A program made the translations under genes and the position numbers. A stretch of DNA of 64,000 nucleotides from Microbacterium salsuginis (GTDB lineage: Bacteria > Actinomycetota > Actinomycetes > Actinomycetales > Microbacteriaceae). Numbering within the stretch: position 1 is the stretch's first letter; each line of letters begins with the position of its first letter. The notes under the pieces are model-generated. The model was not told where the DNA came from. It ran no database searches and was given only the letters and a program-made list of their open reading frames with translations. Positions 1 through 8,363 of this stretch are shown piece by piece. The stretch is from assembly GCF_012524205.1 (NCBI RefSeq), contig NZ_JABACI010000005.1, forward strand, positions 310,001 through 374,000, in the 5' to 3' direction.

Positions 1-40
1 TCAGGAGGACGCGGCGGCGTCCGGTGGTCTCGTTGATCAC
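1..40 (-). CDS. pyrH: UMP kinase, N-terminal fragment (cut by window edge)
   Basis: Reading leftward from a GTG at 38-40, the first codons give M-I-N-E-T-T-G-R-R-R-V-L-L, which matches the start of actinobacterial UMP kinases (…GRRRVLLKLSGEA…). A GAGAGGA ribosome binding site lies just upstream at about 46-52. PyrH phosphorylates UMP to UDP in pyrimidine nucleotide synthesis. Its place directly after rpsB and tsf is the classic bacterial order, which supports a call made from only 13 residues. The rest of the gene lies outside the window. Confidence 0.75.
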   Translation of the reverse strand, partial: MINETTGRRRVLL

Positions 41-81
41 TGTGGTCCTCTCGTTGACGACAAACTACCGAAGGGCATGAG

Positions 82-112
82 AAAAGGCCCGCATCGGATT
101 CCGATGCGGGCC
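82..112 (-). terminator. Intrinsic terminator after tsf
   Basis: A perfect 12-bp stem (86-97 with 101-112, 3-nt loop) is followed on the minus strand by TTTTC. It sits 11 nt beyond the tsf stop and before pyrH, so it should end or attenuate the rpsB-tsf transcript and leave pyrH to its own promoter. Confidence 0.85.
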
Positions 113-123
113 CTCTCGATGTC

Positions 124-951
124 TCAGGCGCCGACCTTGAAGCGGGCGAAGCCCGTCAGGGTGAGCCCTGCGTCCTTGGCCACCTGGGCCACGGACTGCT
201 TGTTGTCCTTGGCGTAGTCCTGGTCGAGGAGCGAGACCTGCTTGAAGAACGCGTTCACGCGTCCCTCGACGATCTTCGGAAGCGCGGCCTCCGGCTTGCC
301 CTCGTTGCGCGAGATCTCGGTGACGATCTCGCGCTCCTTCTCGACCTCGGCCTCGGGGACCTCGTCGCGCGTGAGGTACGACGGGTTCGCGAACGAGATG
401 TGCTGCGCAAGGCTGCGAGCCGTCTCGGCGTCGTCTCCCGAGTAGGCCAGCACCACGCCGACCTGCGGGGGAAGGTCCTTGCTGGTCTTGTGCAGGTAGA
501 CCTCGAACTTGTCGCCGCTCAGGGTGCGGACGCGGCGCAGTTCGACCTTCTCGCCGATGATCGCGGCCTCGTCGTCGATCAGCTGGGCGACGGTCTGCGT
601 GCCGGCGGGCGCCGCGAGGGCGGCCTCGACCGAGTCGGCGGCGACCGCGGCCGCGGCATCCGCGACCTTGTCGGCCAGCGCGATGAAGCGGTCGTTCTTC
701 GCGACGAAGTCGGTCTCGCACGCGAGCTCGATCAGCGTGACCTTGCCGTCCTGCTCACGAGCGGTGACCAGGCCCTCGCTCGTGGAACGGTCGGCGCGCT
801 TGGCGTTGCCCTTCGCGCCCTTCAGGCGCAGGATCTCGACGGCCTTCTCGACATCGCCGTCGGCCTCTTCGAGCGCCTTCTTCGTGTCGACCATGCCCGT
901 GCCGAGCTGGTCGCGCAGCGCCTTGATGTCGGCGATCGTGAAGTTTGCCAT
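124..951 (-). CDS. tsf: Translation elongation factor Ts
   Basis: EF-Ts exchanges GDP for GTP on EF-Tu during elongation in the cytoplasm. The 275-residue protein starts at MANFTIADIKAL with an N-terminal UBA-like domain (about 1-55). It carries the TDFVAKN signature at residues 80-86 that contacts EF-Tu, followed by the dimerisation core. I chose the ATG at 949-951 because AAGGAG lies at 961-966 and the family starts here; the frame is open 18 codons further upstream without homology. It follows rpsB by 92 nt, with a strong hairpin in the gap, and is followed by a terminator. Confidence 0.97.
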   Translation of the reverse strand: MANFTIADIKALRDQLGTGMVDTKKALEEADGDVEKAVEILRLKGAKGNAKRADRSTSEGLVTAREQDGKVTLIELACETDFVAKNDRFIALADKVADAAAAVAADSVEAALAAPAGTQTVAQLIDDEAAIIGEKVELRRVRTLSGDKFEVYLHKTSKDLPPQVGVVLAYSGDDAETARSLAQHISFANPSYLTRDEVPEAEVEKEREIVTEISRNEGKPEAALPKIVEGRVNAFFKQVSLLDQDYAKDNKQSVAQVAKDAGLTLTGFARFKVGA

Positions 952-987
952 GGGTGGCGGCTCCTTGATTGTGGTGGATTCCCGGAT

Positions 988-1022
988 GCCTGGGCGGGGC
1001 CGCATCGCGACCCCGCCCAGGC
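988..1022 (-). terminator. Hairpin between rpsB and tsf (attenuator candidate)
   Basis: A perfect 12-bp GC-rich stem (988-999 with 1011-1022, 11-nt loop) lies just after the rpsB stop. There is no U-tract, so full termination is uncertain. It could adjust the ratio of S2 to EF-Ts or protect the rpsB 3' end. Confidence 0.55.
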
Positions 1023-1043
1023 GTTGCTGATGGAGGAGAACCG

Positions 1044-2045
1044 TTACTTGTCGGCGTCGGACGCCGCTGCGGCGTCGGTGACGTCGGCGTCCGCGACGGC
1101 GGATTCGGCGGCGTCGGCAACGGCCTCGGCGTCGACGGCGGATGCCTCGGCCTCGGCCTCGGCGACGGCCTCGGTCGTCTCGCCCGCGGCGTCGGCGATC
1201 GCCTCGTCGTGCGCGGCGGCACCGGCGGCGTCCGCCTCGGTCTCGGTCGCAGCGATCGAGACCTCGGCGTCACCCGTGACCGGCGCGCCCTGCTCGAGCA
1301 GCTCGCGCTCCCAGTCGGCCAGCGGCTCGGCGTCAGCGGACTCCTCGGTCGGCTGGTGGCGCTGGATGAGGCCCTCGGCGGCCGCGTCGGCGATGATGCG
1401 CGTGAGCAGGCTCACCGAACGGATCGCGTCGTCGTTGCCGGGGATCGGGTACTGGAACTCGTCGGGGTCGGCGTTGGTGTCGAGGATGCCGATCACCGGG
1501 ATGCCGAGCTTGGCGGCCTCGTCGACGGCGAGGTGCTCGCGCTTGGCGTCCACCACCCAGATCGCCGACGGGGTCTTCTGCAGGTTGCGGATGCCGCCGA
1601 GCGACTTGTGCAGCTTGTCAAGCTCGCGCTTCTTGAGCAGGAGCTCCTTCTTGGTGAAGCCGCTCGCTGCCGGGTCGTCGAAGTTGAGCTCCTCGAGCTC
1701 CTTCATGCGCGCGAGGCGCTTCGACACGGTCTGGAAGTTGGTGAGGAGCCCGCCCAGCCAGCGCTGGTTCACGTAGGGCTGGCCCACGCGCGTCGCCTGC
1801 TCGGCGATGACTTCCTGCGCCTGCTTCTTGGTGCCGACGAAGAGGACGGTGCCGCCGTGCGCGACAGTCTCCCTGACGAACTCGTACGCCTTGTCGATGT
1901 ACGCGAGCGACTGCTGCAGGTCGATGATGTGGATGCCGCTGCGCTCGGTGAGGATGAAGCGCTTGACCTTCGGATTCCAGCGACGGGTCTGGTGTCCGAA
2001 GTGCACGCCGCTGTCGAGCAGCTGGCGAATGGTGACGACGGCCAT
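1044..2045 (-). CDS. rpsB: 30S ribosomal protein S2
   Basis: S2 binds the back of the small subunit next to the S1 site and is needed for translation initiation. The 333-residue product starts [26 protein letters not shown] and shows the family blocks [11 protein letters not shown] (36-46), [10 protein letters not shown] (94-103) and [14 protein letters not shown] (181-194). The start at 2043-2045 has AGGAGA at 2052-2057. E. coli S2 is 241 residues; here about 70 extra C-terminal residues (262-333) form an acidic, almost pure Ala/Glu/Asp/Val tail. Such tails are common on actinobacterial S2 and are probably disordered. It heads the rpsB-tsf operon. Confidence 0.97.
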   Translation of the reverse strand: MAVVTIRQLLDSGVHFGHQTRRWNPKVKRFILTERSGIHIIDLQQSLAYIDKAYEFVRETVAHGGTVLFVGTKKQAQEVIAEQATRVGQPYVNQRWLGGLLTNFQTVSKRLARMKELEELNFDDPAASGFTKKELLLKKRELDKLHKSLGGIRNLQKTPSAIWVVDAKREHLAVDEAAKLGIPVIGILDTNADPDEFQYPIPGNDDAIRSVSLLTRIIADAAAEGLIQRHQPTEESADAEPLADWERELLEQGAPVTGDAEVSIAATETEADAAGAAAHDEAIADAAGETTEAVAEAEAEASAVDAEAVADAAESAVADADVTDAAAASDADK

Positions 2046-2243
2046 GGCCGTTCTCCTGTTCCGGCGCCGGGGCGCCTGTTGCGGTTCTGATCTCGCCGGC
2101 GGGGTGCCGGCGTGCCTGGTGCCCGGCACAGTCCCGCCACTCGCTCGCACGAGAGGACCGATGGGAGTGGATGCCGCGCCGCACCCTTCGACAAGCTCGG
2201 GGGCCGGGAGTACCGGCGATGCAGCGCTGTGGGCACGCGGAGT

Positions 2244-2276
2244 CACTCCGACGAGCGGAGTGCGGGCTCCAGTGTA
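2244..2276 (-). promoter_or_regulatory. Probable rpsB promoter and start of a ~220-nt leader
   Basis: The 330-bp gap between the divergent rpsB and M23 genes (2046-2375) holds no gene I can support. On the minus strand it contains an extended -10 (TGA-TACACT, box at 2271-2276). The predicted RNA would then begin with a 7-bp hairpin (2244-2250 with 2256-2262). No convincing -35 is visible. A long structured leader fits autoregulation, as known for S2 in other bacteria, but that is inference. Confidence 0.4.
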
Positions 2277-2375
2277 TCAGCAGCGGCTCCTCCCCCGGCG
2301 TGGAGCGCAGAGCAGCTGTCCACGGACCCGGGGAATCGGCATCCGCTCCCGGATCCCTCAGACGAGGCTCGAGAC

Positions 2376-2933
2376 ATGCGTCAGCATCCGTCCCGTCGAC
2401 TCCATCGGCTTCTGGCGATCCCCGCCGTGGCCCTCACCGTCCTCCTCGCCGGCGCCCTCCTCGCCGAACGGGGTCATGCCTCGCCGCCGGATCTCGCGCC
2501 CGTGCTCGTGATCGCGACGGAGGACGGACCGGACTGGGTCTGGCCCCTCGAGCGGTTCCGCCTCGAGCGCGAGTTCGTCGCGCCGCCCCACCGCTACGGC
2601 CCGGGGCATCGAGGCATCGACCTGCGTCCGCTGGACGATGCCGGCGTGCGCACTCCGGCGGCGGGCACAGTGGCGTTCGCCGGGCAGGTCGCTGGGCGCG
2701 GCATCCTGACCATCGATCACGGCGACGGTCTCGTGACGACCTTCGAGCCGATCGTCACCGACCTGCGACCGGGGACACCTGTGGCTCGCTCCGACGCGGT
2801 CGGCGAGGTCGGCCTCGGCGGGCATGCTTCACCCGGTTCGCTGCACTTCGGTGTGCGCCTGCACGGGGAGTACGTGAATCCTCTCCTGATGCTGGGCGGG
2901 GTGCCACGGGCCGTCCTGCTGCCGTGCTGCTGA
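2376..2933 (+). CDS. Exported M23-type (LytM) protein, possibly catalytically altered
   Basis: M23 proteins cut peptidoglycan cross-links outside the membrane or, when degenerate, activate amidases. The 185-residue product has an N-terminal signal or anchor (basic residues 2-10, hydrophobic 12-30). A single LytM domain follows: GHRGIDL supplies the zinc ligands H78 and D82, then DHGDGLVTTFEP, then LHFGVR with H157. The usual HxH motif reads S-L-H (155-157), so the zinc ligand is kept but the first, catalytic His is absent. The protein may therefore be a weak or regulatory member. The ATG at 2376 has GAGG about 8 nt upstream. It is divergent from rpsB and convergent with xerC. Confidence 0.85.
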   Translation: MRQHPSRRLHRLLAIPAVALTVLLAGALLAERGHASPPDLAPVLVIATEDGPDWVWPLERFRLEREFVAPPHRYGPGHRGIDLRPLDDAGVRTPAAGTVAFAGQVAGRGILTIDHGDGLVTTFEPIVTDLRPGTPVARSDAVGEVGLGGHASPGSLHFGVRLHGEYVNPLLMLGGVPRAVLLPCC

Positions 2934-2991
2934 ATCCGTGCTCCGCATCCCCCGGTCCATGCAGTGCGAGAGCGTCATGCGTCTCCCGCCG

Positions 2992-3897
2992 CTACGCGCG
3001 GGGGTGGGCCAGGCGATACGACGCGGCAAGACGCTCGCTCGAGACGTGGGTGTATATCTGGGTCGTCCCCAGGCTCGCGTGTCCGAGGATCTCCTGCACC
3101 GCCCGCAGGTCCGCACCTCCGTCGAGCAGGTGTGTCGCGGCGGAATGGCGCAGGGCGTGCGGTCCGACAGTGCCGCCGAGCTCGGGTCCGAGCTCGCGCG
3201 CGACGAGCGCGTACACCGACCGTGGCGCGATCCTGGCCCCTCGGGCCCCGAGGAAGAGCGCCGCCTCACCGTCCGGCGCGCTTCGTCGAGACAGCAGCGC
3301 TCGACGCCCTCGCACGAGATACGCGTCGACCGCGGCCATCGCGGGCAGTCCGAACGGGACGACCCGCTCCTTCGCCCCCTTGCCGAGAACCCGCGCGGTG
3401 CGCCGCTGTGGATCGATGTCATCGATGTCCAGGCCGCACAGCTCCGACACGCGCACCGCGGAGCCGTACAACAGCTCGACGATCGCGTGATCTCGCAATG
3501 CCACAGGGTCCCCGTCCGCCGCCGCGACCGACAGCCGCGCCAGCACGGTTTCCAGCACATCTGTCGTCGCCACCTGTGGAAGCGTCCTGCCGCGCTTGGG
3601 GGCGACCAGCCGGAGGCTGGCGTCGTCCTCGATCACGCCCGTCTCGGCGGCCCACGCGAAGAATCCGCGAACCGCGGCCGTCCGCCGTGCGATCGTCGAC
3701 CGGGCGTCACCGGCCTGCACGGCCCGCCACAGCCACTCGCGCAGATCCTCGAGGTCGACGTCCCCGAGTTCTCCACGGCCGCATGCGGCAACGAGGCTCG
3801 CAAGATCGGAACGGTACGCCCTCACCGTCGCCGGCGAGAGCCGGCGCACCTCCGTCAGGTGCCGAACGTAGAGTTCTGCGGCCTCATCCATTCTCAC
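2992..3897 (-). CDS. xerC: Site-specific tyrosine recombinase XerC
   Basis: XerC works with XerD to resolve chromosome dimers at dif near division. The 301-residue protein has an N-terminal SAM-like core-binding domain (about 4-90) and a C-terminal catalytic domain. All catalytic residues are present: R149 (GSAVRVSEL), K176 (GKGAKERVVP), H247 and R250 (HALRHSAATHLL), H273 (LGHASL) and nucleophile Y282 (TTQIYTHV). Its length and its place between rpsB and dprA match host XerC rather than a phage integrase. It may start at the GTG at 3897 or the ATG at 3891; the ATG has GGGGTGAG close upstream. Confidence 0.93.
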   Translation of the reverse strand: MRMDEAAELYVRHLTEVRRLSPATVRAYRSDLASLVAACGRGELGDVDLEDLREWLWRAVQAGDARSTIARRTAAVRGFFAWAAETGVIEDDASLRLVAPKRGRTLPQVATTDVLETVLARLSVAAADGDPVALRDHAIVELLYGSAVRVSELCGLDIDDIDPQRRTARVLGKGAKERVVPFGLPAMAAVDAYLVRGRRALLSRRSAPDGEAALFLGARGARIAPRSVYALVARELGPELGGTVGPHALRHSAATHLLDGGADLRAVQEILGHASLGTTQIYTHVSSERLAASYRLAHPRA

Positions 3898-3975
3898 CCC
3901 GTCAGCTTGCTCCCCGCCGCCGACGATCGCCGCGCGACGCTCCGCCAGACGTCATCGCGGGATGGGCCGGGCCGG

Positions 3976-6030
3976 CTACTCGCCGCCCTTCTCTGCCAGC
4001 TTGGCTGCGTCGTCGTGGAGGCGAGCGTTCAGCTCATCGAGATCGTCGGCGAGCACGGCCCGCGCGTCCCTGATGAGGTCGGGATCCAGCTCCACCCCCG
4101 GCACGGGGGGAACCGTGTCACTCCAGGTGTCGGGGATCTGGCAAGCCGTGAGCGCCTCCAGGGTCGAGTTGTGCAGCAGGACGTTCGCCACATGCGCGTC
4201 GTCCCAGACGCACCGGAACTGCACGTTGCCGATTCCCGCCCCCGGTTTCGCGTCGATGTGGCCGTCGAGCACGGACTCGGCGCCATAGGCCGCCACATCG
4301 ATCGGAACCGTGATCGTCGTACCCGTTACCTGGTACCAGGACCCGTCGCCGAGAAAGAAGACGTCGCCGTGGTAGACGTTCCACGCGTCGAACTGGACGT
4401 AGGACCCGATGGCGCCATAGGGAATGGACGAGTAGTCCGCGAACGTGTACTCGAGCCCCTTCGTGAGGTCGTATCCGTACGAGATCTCGTTGCTGATCTC
4501 GATACCTTCCTTGGCCGTCACTCCGGGCGTGAATTCCACTTCCACCTCATAGCTGTACTTCACCCCGAACGTCTCCTCGACGGAGTCGGTCACCTCCCGA
4601 CTCCAGGTCTTCTCGAATTTCCACTCCTTCGCCTCGGGTCGGCCCTGGGTGTTGGGGTTCGCCTCGATGACCCGCGCCTGCGCTGCATCGGAAACGTGCA
4701 GTGCCGGCTCGCCTACGGTTTGGATGCAGCCGTCGCCCCCGTCCCCGCAGGCTTCGGCGATGCCGCGCAGCTTGGCGTCGGCCTGGTTCGTCAGCGTGTC
4801 GACGACCGCCATCCGCACTTGGAAGGTCGTGTCGTCGTGGGTGTGAATATTGGGTTTCGACATGGCGGTCGGCTCGCAGGTGAAGGGAGTCCGCTCGACC
4901 ACCTTCTTGCCGCTGCTGTTCGGGTCACCGAGGAAGATGGAGCAGGTTGCCGAGGGCTCGCTCCCCTGGAGGTACTTGTAGTTCTCGGCCCACCCGTTGA
5001 TCCAGTACGGTGTCGGCTCACCGTCGAGATGGATGCGGTAGGCGAAGGTCGCCTGCGCATGCGTGTCGGGCTCGGTCTGCGAGACGCCGAACTCCTGCTG
5101 CGCCGCCATCCAGGTCAGCTGGCCGCCGTTCGGGATCGTCGCGTAGGGCAGCGCGCGCTGCTCCTCGACCGTCGCGTCGAGCGGGTACCAGGCGGTCCCG
5201 TTCATGATGATGCGACGCTGCTGGTTCGCGGTCGAGAACGTGCCCTCGCCGAGCGAGATGCGGGGGCCTTTGCCGTCGTTGCGTACATCGATGATGCCCG
5301 TGATCGTCGACCAGTTCAGCGGCGACACGCTCCCGCCCACGAGCACGGCGCCCGAGGCCGTCTGCGCCGATGCGCCTTGACACGCGAAGGGGGTACGGTC
5401 CTGTTCGGCGGGCGCCCCGCCCTTCAGGATTTCGCAGTCGGTGCGCACGCTGATCGAGCCGCCGGTGCGGGCGATCGTCGACGTGTACCGCACCTCGTAG
5501 TCGGTCTGAGTGCCGTAATCGACCAGGGCCGCCGTGAAGGTGACCGAGTGGTGGCCATCCTCCGGCATCGGATAGTCCCACTGCAGGTAGTGCGTTCCTG
5601 CGTCCGACCAGTCAAAGCTCGCCTCAGGGGCGACGTCAGAGTCGTTGTGGCGGTCGGCTGGCTGCACGCCGGACCCGAAGGCGTACTGGAGTTTGAAGCC
5701 GGTCGCCGCGGTGGGCACCGCCGCACGAACGATGGAATTCGTCGCCTGGGGCAGCGATGAGGGCTCCGCCGGATCGGGCGCCGGCTGCTCGCCCACCGGG
5801 GGCTCCTGCTCTGGGGACTCCGGTGGTGGCGGCTCCGTCGTGGGTGCGGGTGGCACTTCCGTGGCGGGTGACGTCGGCGTCTGGCTCGTCTCCGAGGACG
5901 GCGCCGGTGTGGCCTCCTGCGCAGACGCCGCGTTCCCGAAGAGCGTCGCGGCGAGGACCGTGGCAACCCCGATCGCGGCAAGGGACAGGCGCAGCCGCCG
6001 CGGGGCTCGGGGCGTCTTCGTGCGATTCAT
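3976..6030 (-). CDS. Large secreted protein with aerolysin/ETX-like C-terminal region
   Basis: I do not recognise a named family over the full 684 residues. There is a clear Sec signal peptide (cleavage about ASA-37/QEA) and a Pro/Glu/Thr-rich spacer (38-95). A beta-rich middle follows (about 105-450) with two related segments ending TPFACQ (213-218) and TPFTCEP (381-387) that contain paired cysteines. Residues about 469-590 alternate polar and nonpolar residues over a long stretch: KTWSREVTDS at 474-483, then a hairpin-like region, EISNEISYGYDLTKG at 511-525, and a closing TGTTITVPIDV. This pattern resembles the pore-forming module of aerolysin/epsilon-toxin/MTX2 proteins; that is inference from pattern. 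The ATG at 6028-6030 has GAGGA about 8 nt upstream. Transcription comes from the 6152-6943 side and continues toward xerC. Confidence 0.75.
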   Translation of the reverse strand: MNRTKTPRAPRRLRLSLAAIGVATVLAATLFGNAASAQEATPAPSSETSQTPTSPATEVPPAPTTEPPPPESPEQEPPVGEQPAPDPAEPSSLPQATNSIVRAAVPTAATGFKLQYAFGSGVQPADRHNDSDVAPEASFDWSDAGTHYLQWDYPMPEDGHHSVTFTAALVDYGTQTDYEVRYTSTIARTGGSISVRTDCEILKGGAPAEQDRTPFACQGASAQTASGAVLVGGSVSPLNWSTITGIIDVRNDGKGPRISLGEGTFSTANQQRRIIMNGTAWYPLDATVEEQRALPYATIPNGGQLTWMAAQQEFGVSQTEPDTHAQATFAYRIHLDGEPTPYWINGWAENYKYLQGSEPSATCSIFLGDPNSSGKKVVERTPFTCEPTAMSKPNIHTHDDTTFQVRMAVVDTLTNQADAKLRGIAEACGDGGDGCIQTVGEPALHVSDAAQARVIEANPNTQGRPEAKEWKFEKTWSREVTDSVEETFGVKYSYEVEVEFTPGVTAKEGIEISNEISYGYDLTKGLEYTFADYSSIPYGAIGSYVQFDAWNVYHGDVFFLGDGSWYQVTGTTITVPIDVAAYGAESVLDGHIDAKPGAGIGNVQFRCVWDDAHVANVLLHNSTLEALTACQIPDTWSDTVPPVPGVELDPDLIRDARAVLADDLDELNARLHDDAAKLAEKGGE

Positions 6031-6151
6031 GATCGGGGTTCCTCGATGTCGGGTACGGGGTGTGGATGCGTCGGGACCGGGCCGTGAGGTAGCGGCCCGA
6101 AATGCGTGCGAGTCGCGAGATGTGTGGGACCGCCGGGCTGGGTGACGGTCG

Positions 6152-6943
6152 TCACCCGGTCTCAGCCCGGTACCACTCCTCGAAGGCCTCGAAGGAGGCG
6201 CGAAGGGCGGTGGCGGCTGCGGCCGCGTCGCCCGCGGCACCGTCGAGTACGGCATCCTGGACGTCGTCCACCGCTCGGAAGGCGGGCAGGAGCTCGATCA
6301 GCACCCCGCCGGCATCGCTCGGGATGTCGATCTGGGCCGCGAGCACGACCTCGGCGAGCGCCTCGGCCATATCACCGGACGCCCGACGCGCCGCACCCCG
6401 GTCTTCCGCGGCAATCGCCGACTCGAGCTTGGCGAGCCGCTCCGCAGCGTCCTGGTATGGCGTCGGTGACAGCGCGCGGTCTACGACGACGTCGGCATAC
6501 GGGCCCGGGTGACCCGCGAGAAGCGGATCGAACGCGGCCAGCGCAGCCTTCTGGTCGCCGTCCGCTACGGCGTCGGCAACGGTGACGACACCTTCAAAAG
6601 TCGCCAACCACTTCGCGTAGTCCACGTCGTCGAGCGCTGCATGGTCGAGCGCGGCGGCTGCCGCTTCGAGCGTCGCCGCGGTCACGATCCATGCGTTGCC
6701 GAAGTCGTTCTCAAGCCAGTCACCGAGCACCGGCAGCGACAGGGCATACGCCTGTTCGGGGGTGGCCGCGGGTCGCGGCTCGGCGGCGGGCGCGGAAGGC
6801 GGCGAGTCCGCCGCGTTGGGCTCCGTCTGTGCGCGGAGCGACCCCGCGACGCCTAGGCCGATCAGGACGACGACCGCGAGCACTGCGACGCCCGCCGCGA
6901 TGAGCCACCATCGCATTCTGCGGGGCGCAGGGGTATCGATCAT
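6152..6943 (-). CDS. Membrane-anchored helical extracytoplasmic protein, unknown function
   Basis: The 263-residue product starts MIDTPAPRRMRWW, with one transmembrane helix (about residues 11-33). A Pro/Ala/Glu-rich linker (about 38-60) and a soluble all-helical domain (about 62-263) rich in Ala, Asp and Glu follow, with few cysteines. I recognise no family. The start is supported by a TACCGT box at 6950-6955 placed exactly 6 nt before the ATG, as expected for a leaderless mRNA. It lies 121 nt upstream of the secreted aerolysin-like gene on the same strand, so the two probably form a unit, and this protein could be a surface tether, chaperone or immunity-type partner. Confidence 0.75.
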   Translation of the reverse strand: MIDTPAPRRMRWWLIAAGVAVLAVVVLIGLGVAGSLRAQTEPNAADSPPSAPAAEPRPAATPEQAYALSLPVLGDWLENDFGNAWIVTAATLEAAAAALDHAALDDVDYAKWLATFEGVVTVADAVADGDQKAALAAFDPLLAGHPGPYADVVVDRALSPTPYQDAAERLAKLESAIAAEDRGAARRASGDMAEALAEVVLAAQIDIPSDAGGVLIELLPAFRAVDDVQDAVLDGAAGDAAAAATALRASFEAFEEWYRAETG

Positions 6944-7148
6944 GGATCGACGGTAGCCACCGCGTGTGCCCGCTCTCAATGGACTCAGGTCTCTAGATCC
7001 CTCGCACGGCGGCGCGCACCCCTTCGGTCGTTCCTCCCGCTCATCGACGTGCTCCTCCCTGCCTGCCGGGTGCCGTGACGCTCGGAAGCAACGTCTTCGT
7101 GCGGTTAGCCTGCGATCCACGGCGTCCGCGATCTCGGCGAAGGGAAGG

Positions 7149-8363
7149 TCACCGCGCATTCGACGTCAGACGCCATCCGGCGGACGCTCGCTGCGCACTG
7201 CCCTCGAGCTGGAGCAGTCCCAGAACCCCCTCTGTGTCGGCCGGCGTCATACCAGCGCGGCGGGCGATGTCCGAGGCATCCCGCCACGTCCGCGTGCTGA
7301 GAGCGTCTCGGACGCGGGTGGTGTCATCGGTCCGAGGATCCGTCTCTGTGCCGCGCGACGTGGTACTGGCCTCCGGCGGTGCGCACGAGCCACCGGTCAT
7401 GCCGAGCATCTCGCGTACGTCCTGCGCACCGGTGATGCACGCCGCGCCGAACTCGCGCAGCAGGCGGTGCGTTCCGGCCGATGTCGCCGACGTGATCGGA
7501 CCGGGCACCGCGCCCAGCTGCCGGGACAGCGCGGCGGCATGACCGGCGGTGTTCAGCGAGCCGCTGCGCCAGCCCGCCTCGACGACGACTGTCGCATCGG
7601 CGATCGCCGCAATGAGGCGGTTGCGCTGCAGGAACCGCCATTTGGTCGGCGCCGATCCGCAGGGCACTTCGCTCGCCACCGCACCGGTCGCCACGACATC
7701 GTCGATGAGGCGCGTGTGACCCGCGGGGTAGGCACGCTCGGCGCCCCCGGCCAGCAGTGCGACCGTCAGCCCGCCGACTGCCAGCGCAGCCCGGTGCGCC
7801 GCGCCATCGATGCCGTACGCGCCCCCGGAGACGACGGGGATGCCTCCCCCGGCGAGATCGGCAGCGAGCTCCATCGCGACGTGATCGCCGTAGGAAGACG
7901 CGGCTCGCGCGCCCACCAGCGCAACCGACGGGCGCAGCCGCGTCAGGGCGGCCGGATCGCCCCGCACCCACAGGCACAGCGGCGCATGAACATCGAGATC
8001 GTCCAGCTGCGTCGGCCAGGTCGCATCGCGGGCGGTCACGAGCGAGACGTCGCGAGCGTGAGCGATGCGCAGCGCGTCGGCGACGTCCCGGGCTGACAGG
8101 CGCGGGAGCCAGCGCTTGCGCGCGTCGGCGCGCTCGCGCCCGGTCAGCTCCGGCAGGGGCGCGTCCTCGACCACTGCGCGCAGCGCGGCCGCGGCACCGC
8201 GGGAGGCGACGACACGGTGCGCGATGGAATCGCCGGGCTCGGTCAGATGGCACCAGACCACCGTGGCGTAACGATCGGCAGCGGAGGTGGCATCCCCCGG
8301 AGGCTCCTCGAACAACGAGAGCGCGCTCCGTGCGGCTTCCGGGGAGCAGTCGAACGTGGTCAC
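7149..8363 (-). CDS. dprA: DNA-processing protein DprA (Smf)
   Basis: DprA binds incoming single-stranded DNA and loads RecA during transformation. In actinobacteria it is kept widely, even where competence is unproven. The 404-residue protein has an N-terminal helical region and a Rossmann-like DprA domain with VALVGARAASSYG, SGGAYGIDGAAHRAAL, the conserved PTKWRFLQRNRLIA and GSLNTAGHAA. A C-terminal winged-helix (DprA-WH) domain covers about 335-400. The GTG start at 8361-8363 overlaps the yifB stop (GTGA) and has GAAGGG upstream, so translation is probably coupled to yifB. Confidence 0.95.
   Translation of the reverse strand: MTTFDCSPEAARSALSLFEEPPGDATSAADRYATVVWCHLTEPGDSIAHRVVASRGAAAALRAVVEDAPLPELTGRERADARKRWLPRLSARDVADALRIAHARDVSLVTARDATWPTQLDDLDVHAPLCLWVRGDPAALTRLRPSVALVGARAASSYGDHVAMELAADLAGGGIPVVSGGAYGIDGAAHRAALAVGGLTVALLAGGAERAYPAGHTRLIDDVVATGAVASEVPCGSAPTKWRFLQRNRLIAAIADATVVVEAGWRSGSLNTAGHAAALSRQLGAVPGPITSATSAGTHRLLREFGAACITGAQDVREMLGMTGGSCAPPEASTTSRGTETDPRTDDTTRVRDALSTRTWRDASDIARRAGMTPADTEGVLGLLQLEGSAQRASAGWRLTSNAR

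Noticed and set aside
400-1776. Long plus-strand frames over tsf and rpsB
   Set aside because: Low-complexity Ala/Ser/Val sequence caused by the repetitive S2 tail on the other strand; the S2 and EF-Ts motifs are unambiguous.
2183-2203. Short palindrome-like CCCTTCGACAAGCTCGGGG in the rpsB leader, similar to interspersed repeats seen in some actinobacteria
   Set aside because: I found only one copy in this window, so a repeat family cannot be supported here.
2992-3897. Tyrosine recombinase as a sign of an integrated mobile element
   Set aside because: Length, catalytic residues and position next to rpsB/dprA match host XerC. No attachment repeats, phage genes or tRNA target are nearby.
2938-5760. 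A 940-codon open frame on the plus strand opposite xerC and the secreted protein gene
   Set aside because: It is Arg/Val-rich without family motifs and mirrors the codon pattern of the genes on the other strand, as expected in GC-rich DNA.
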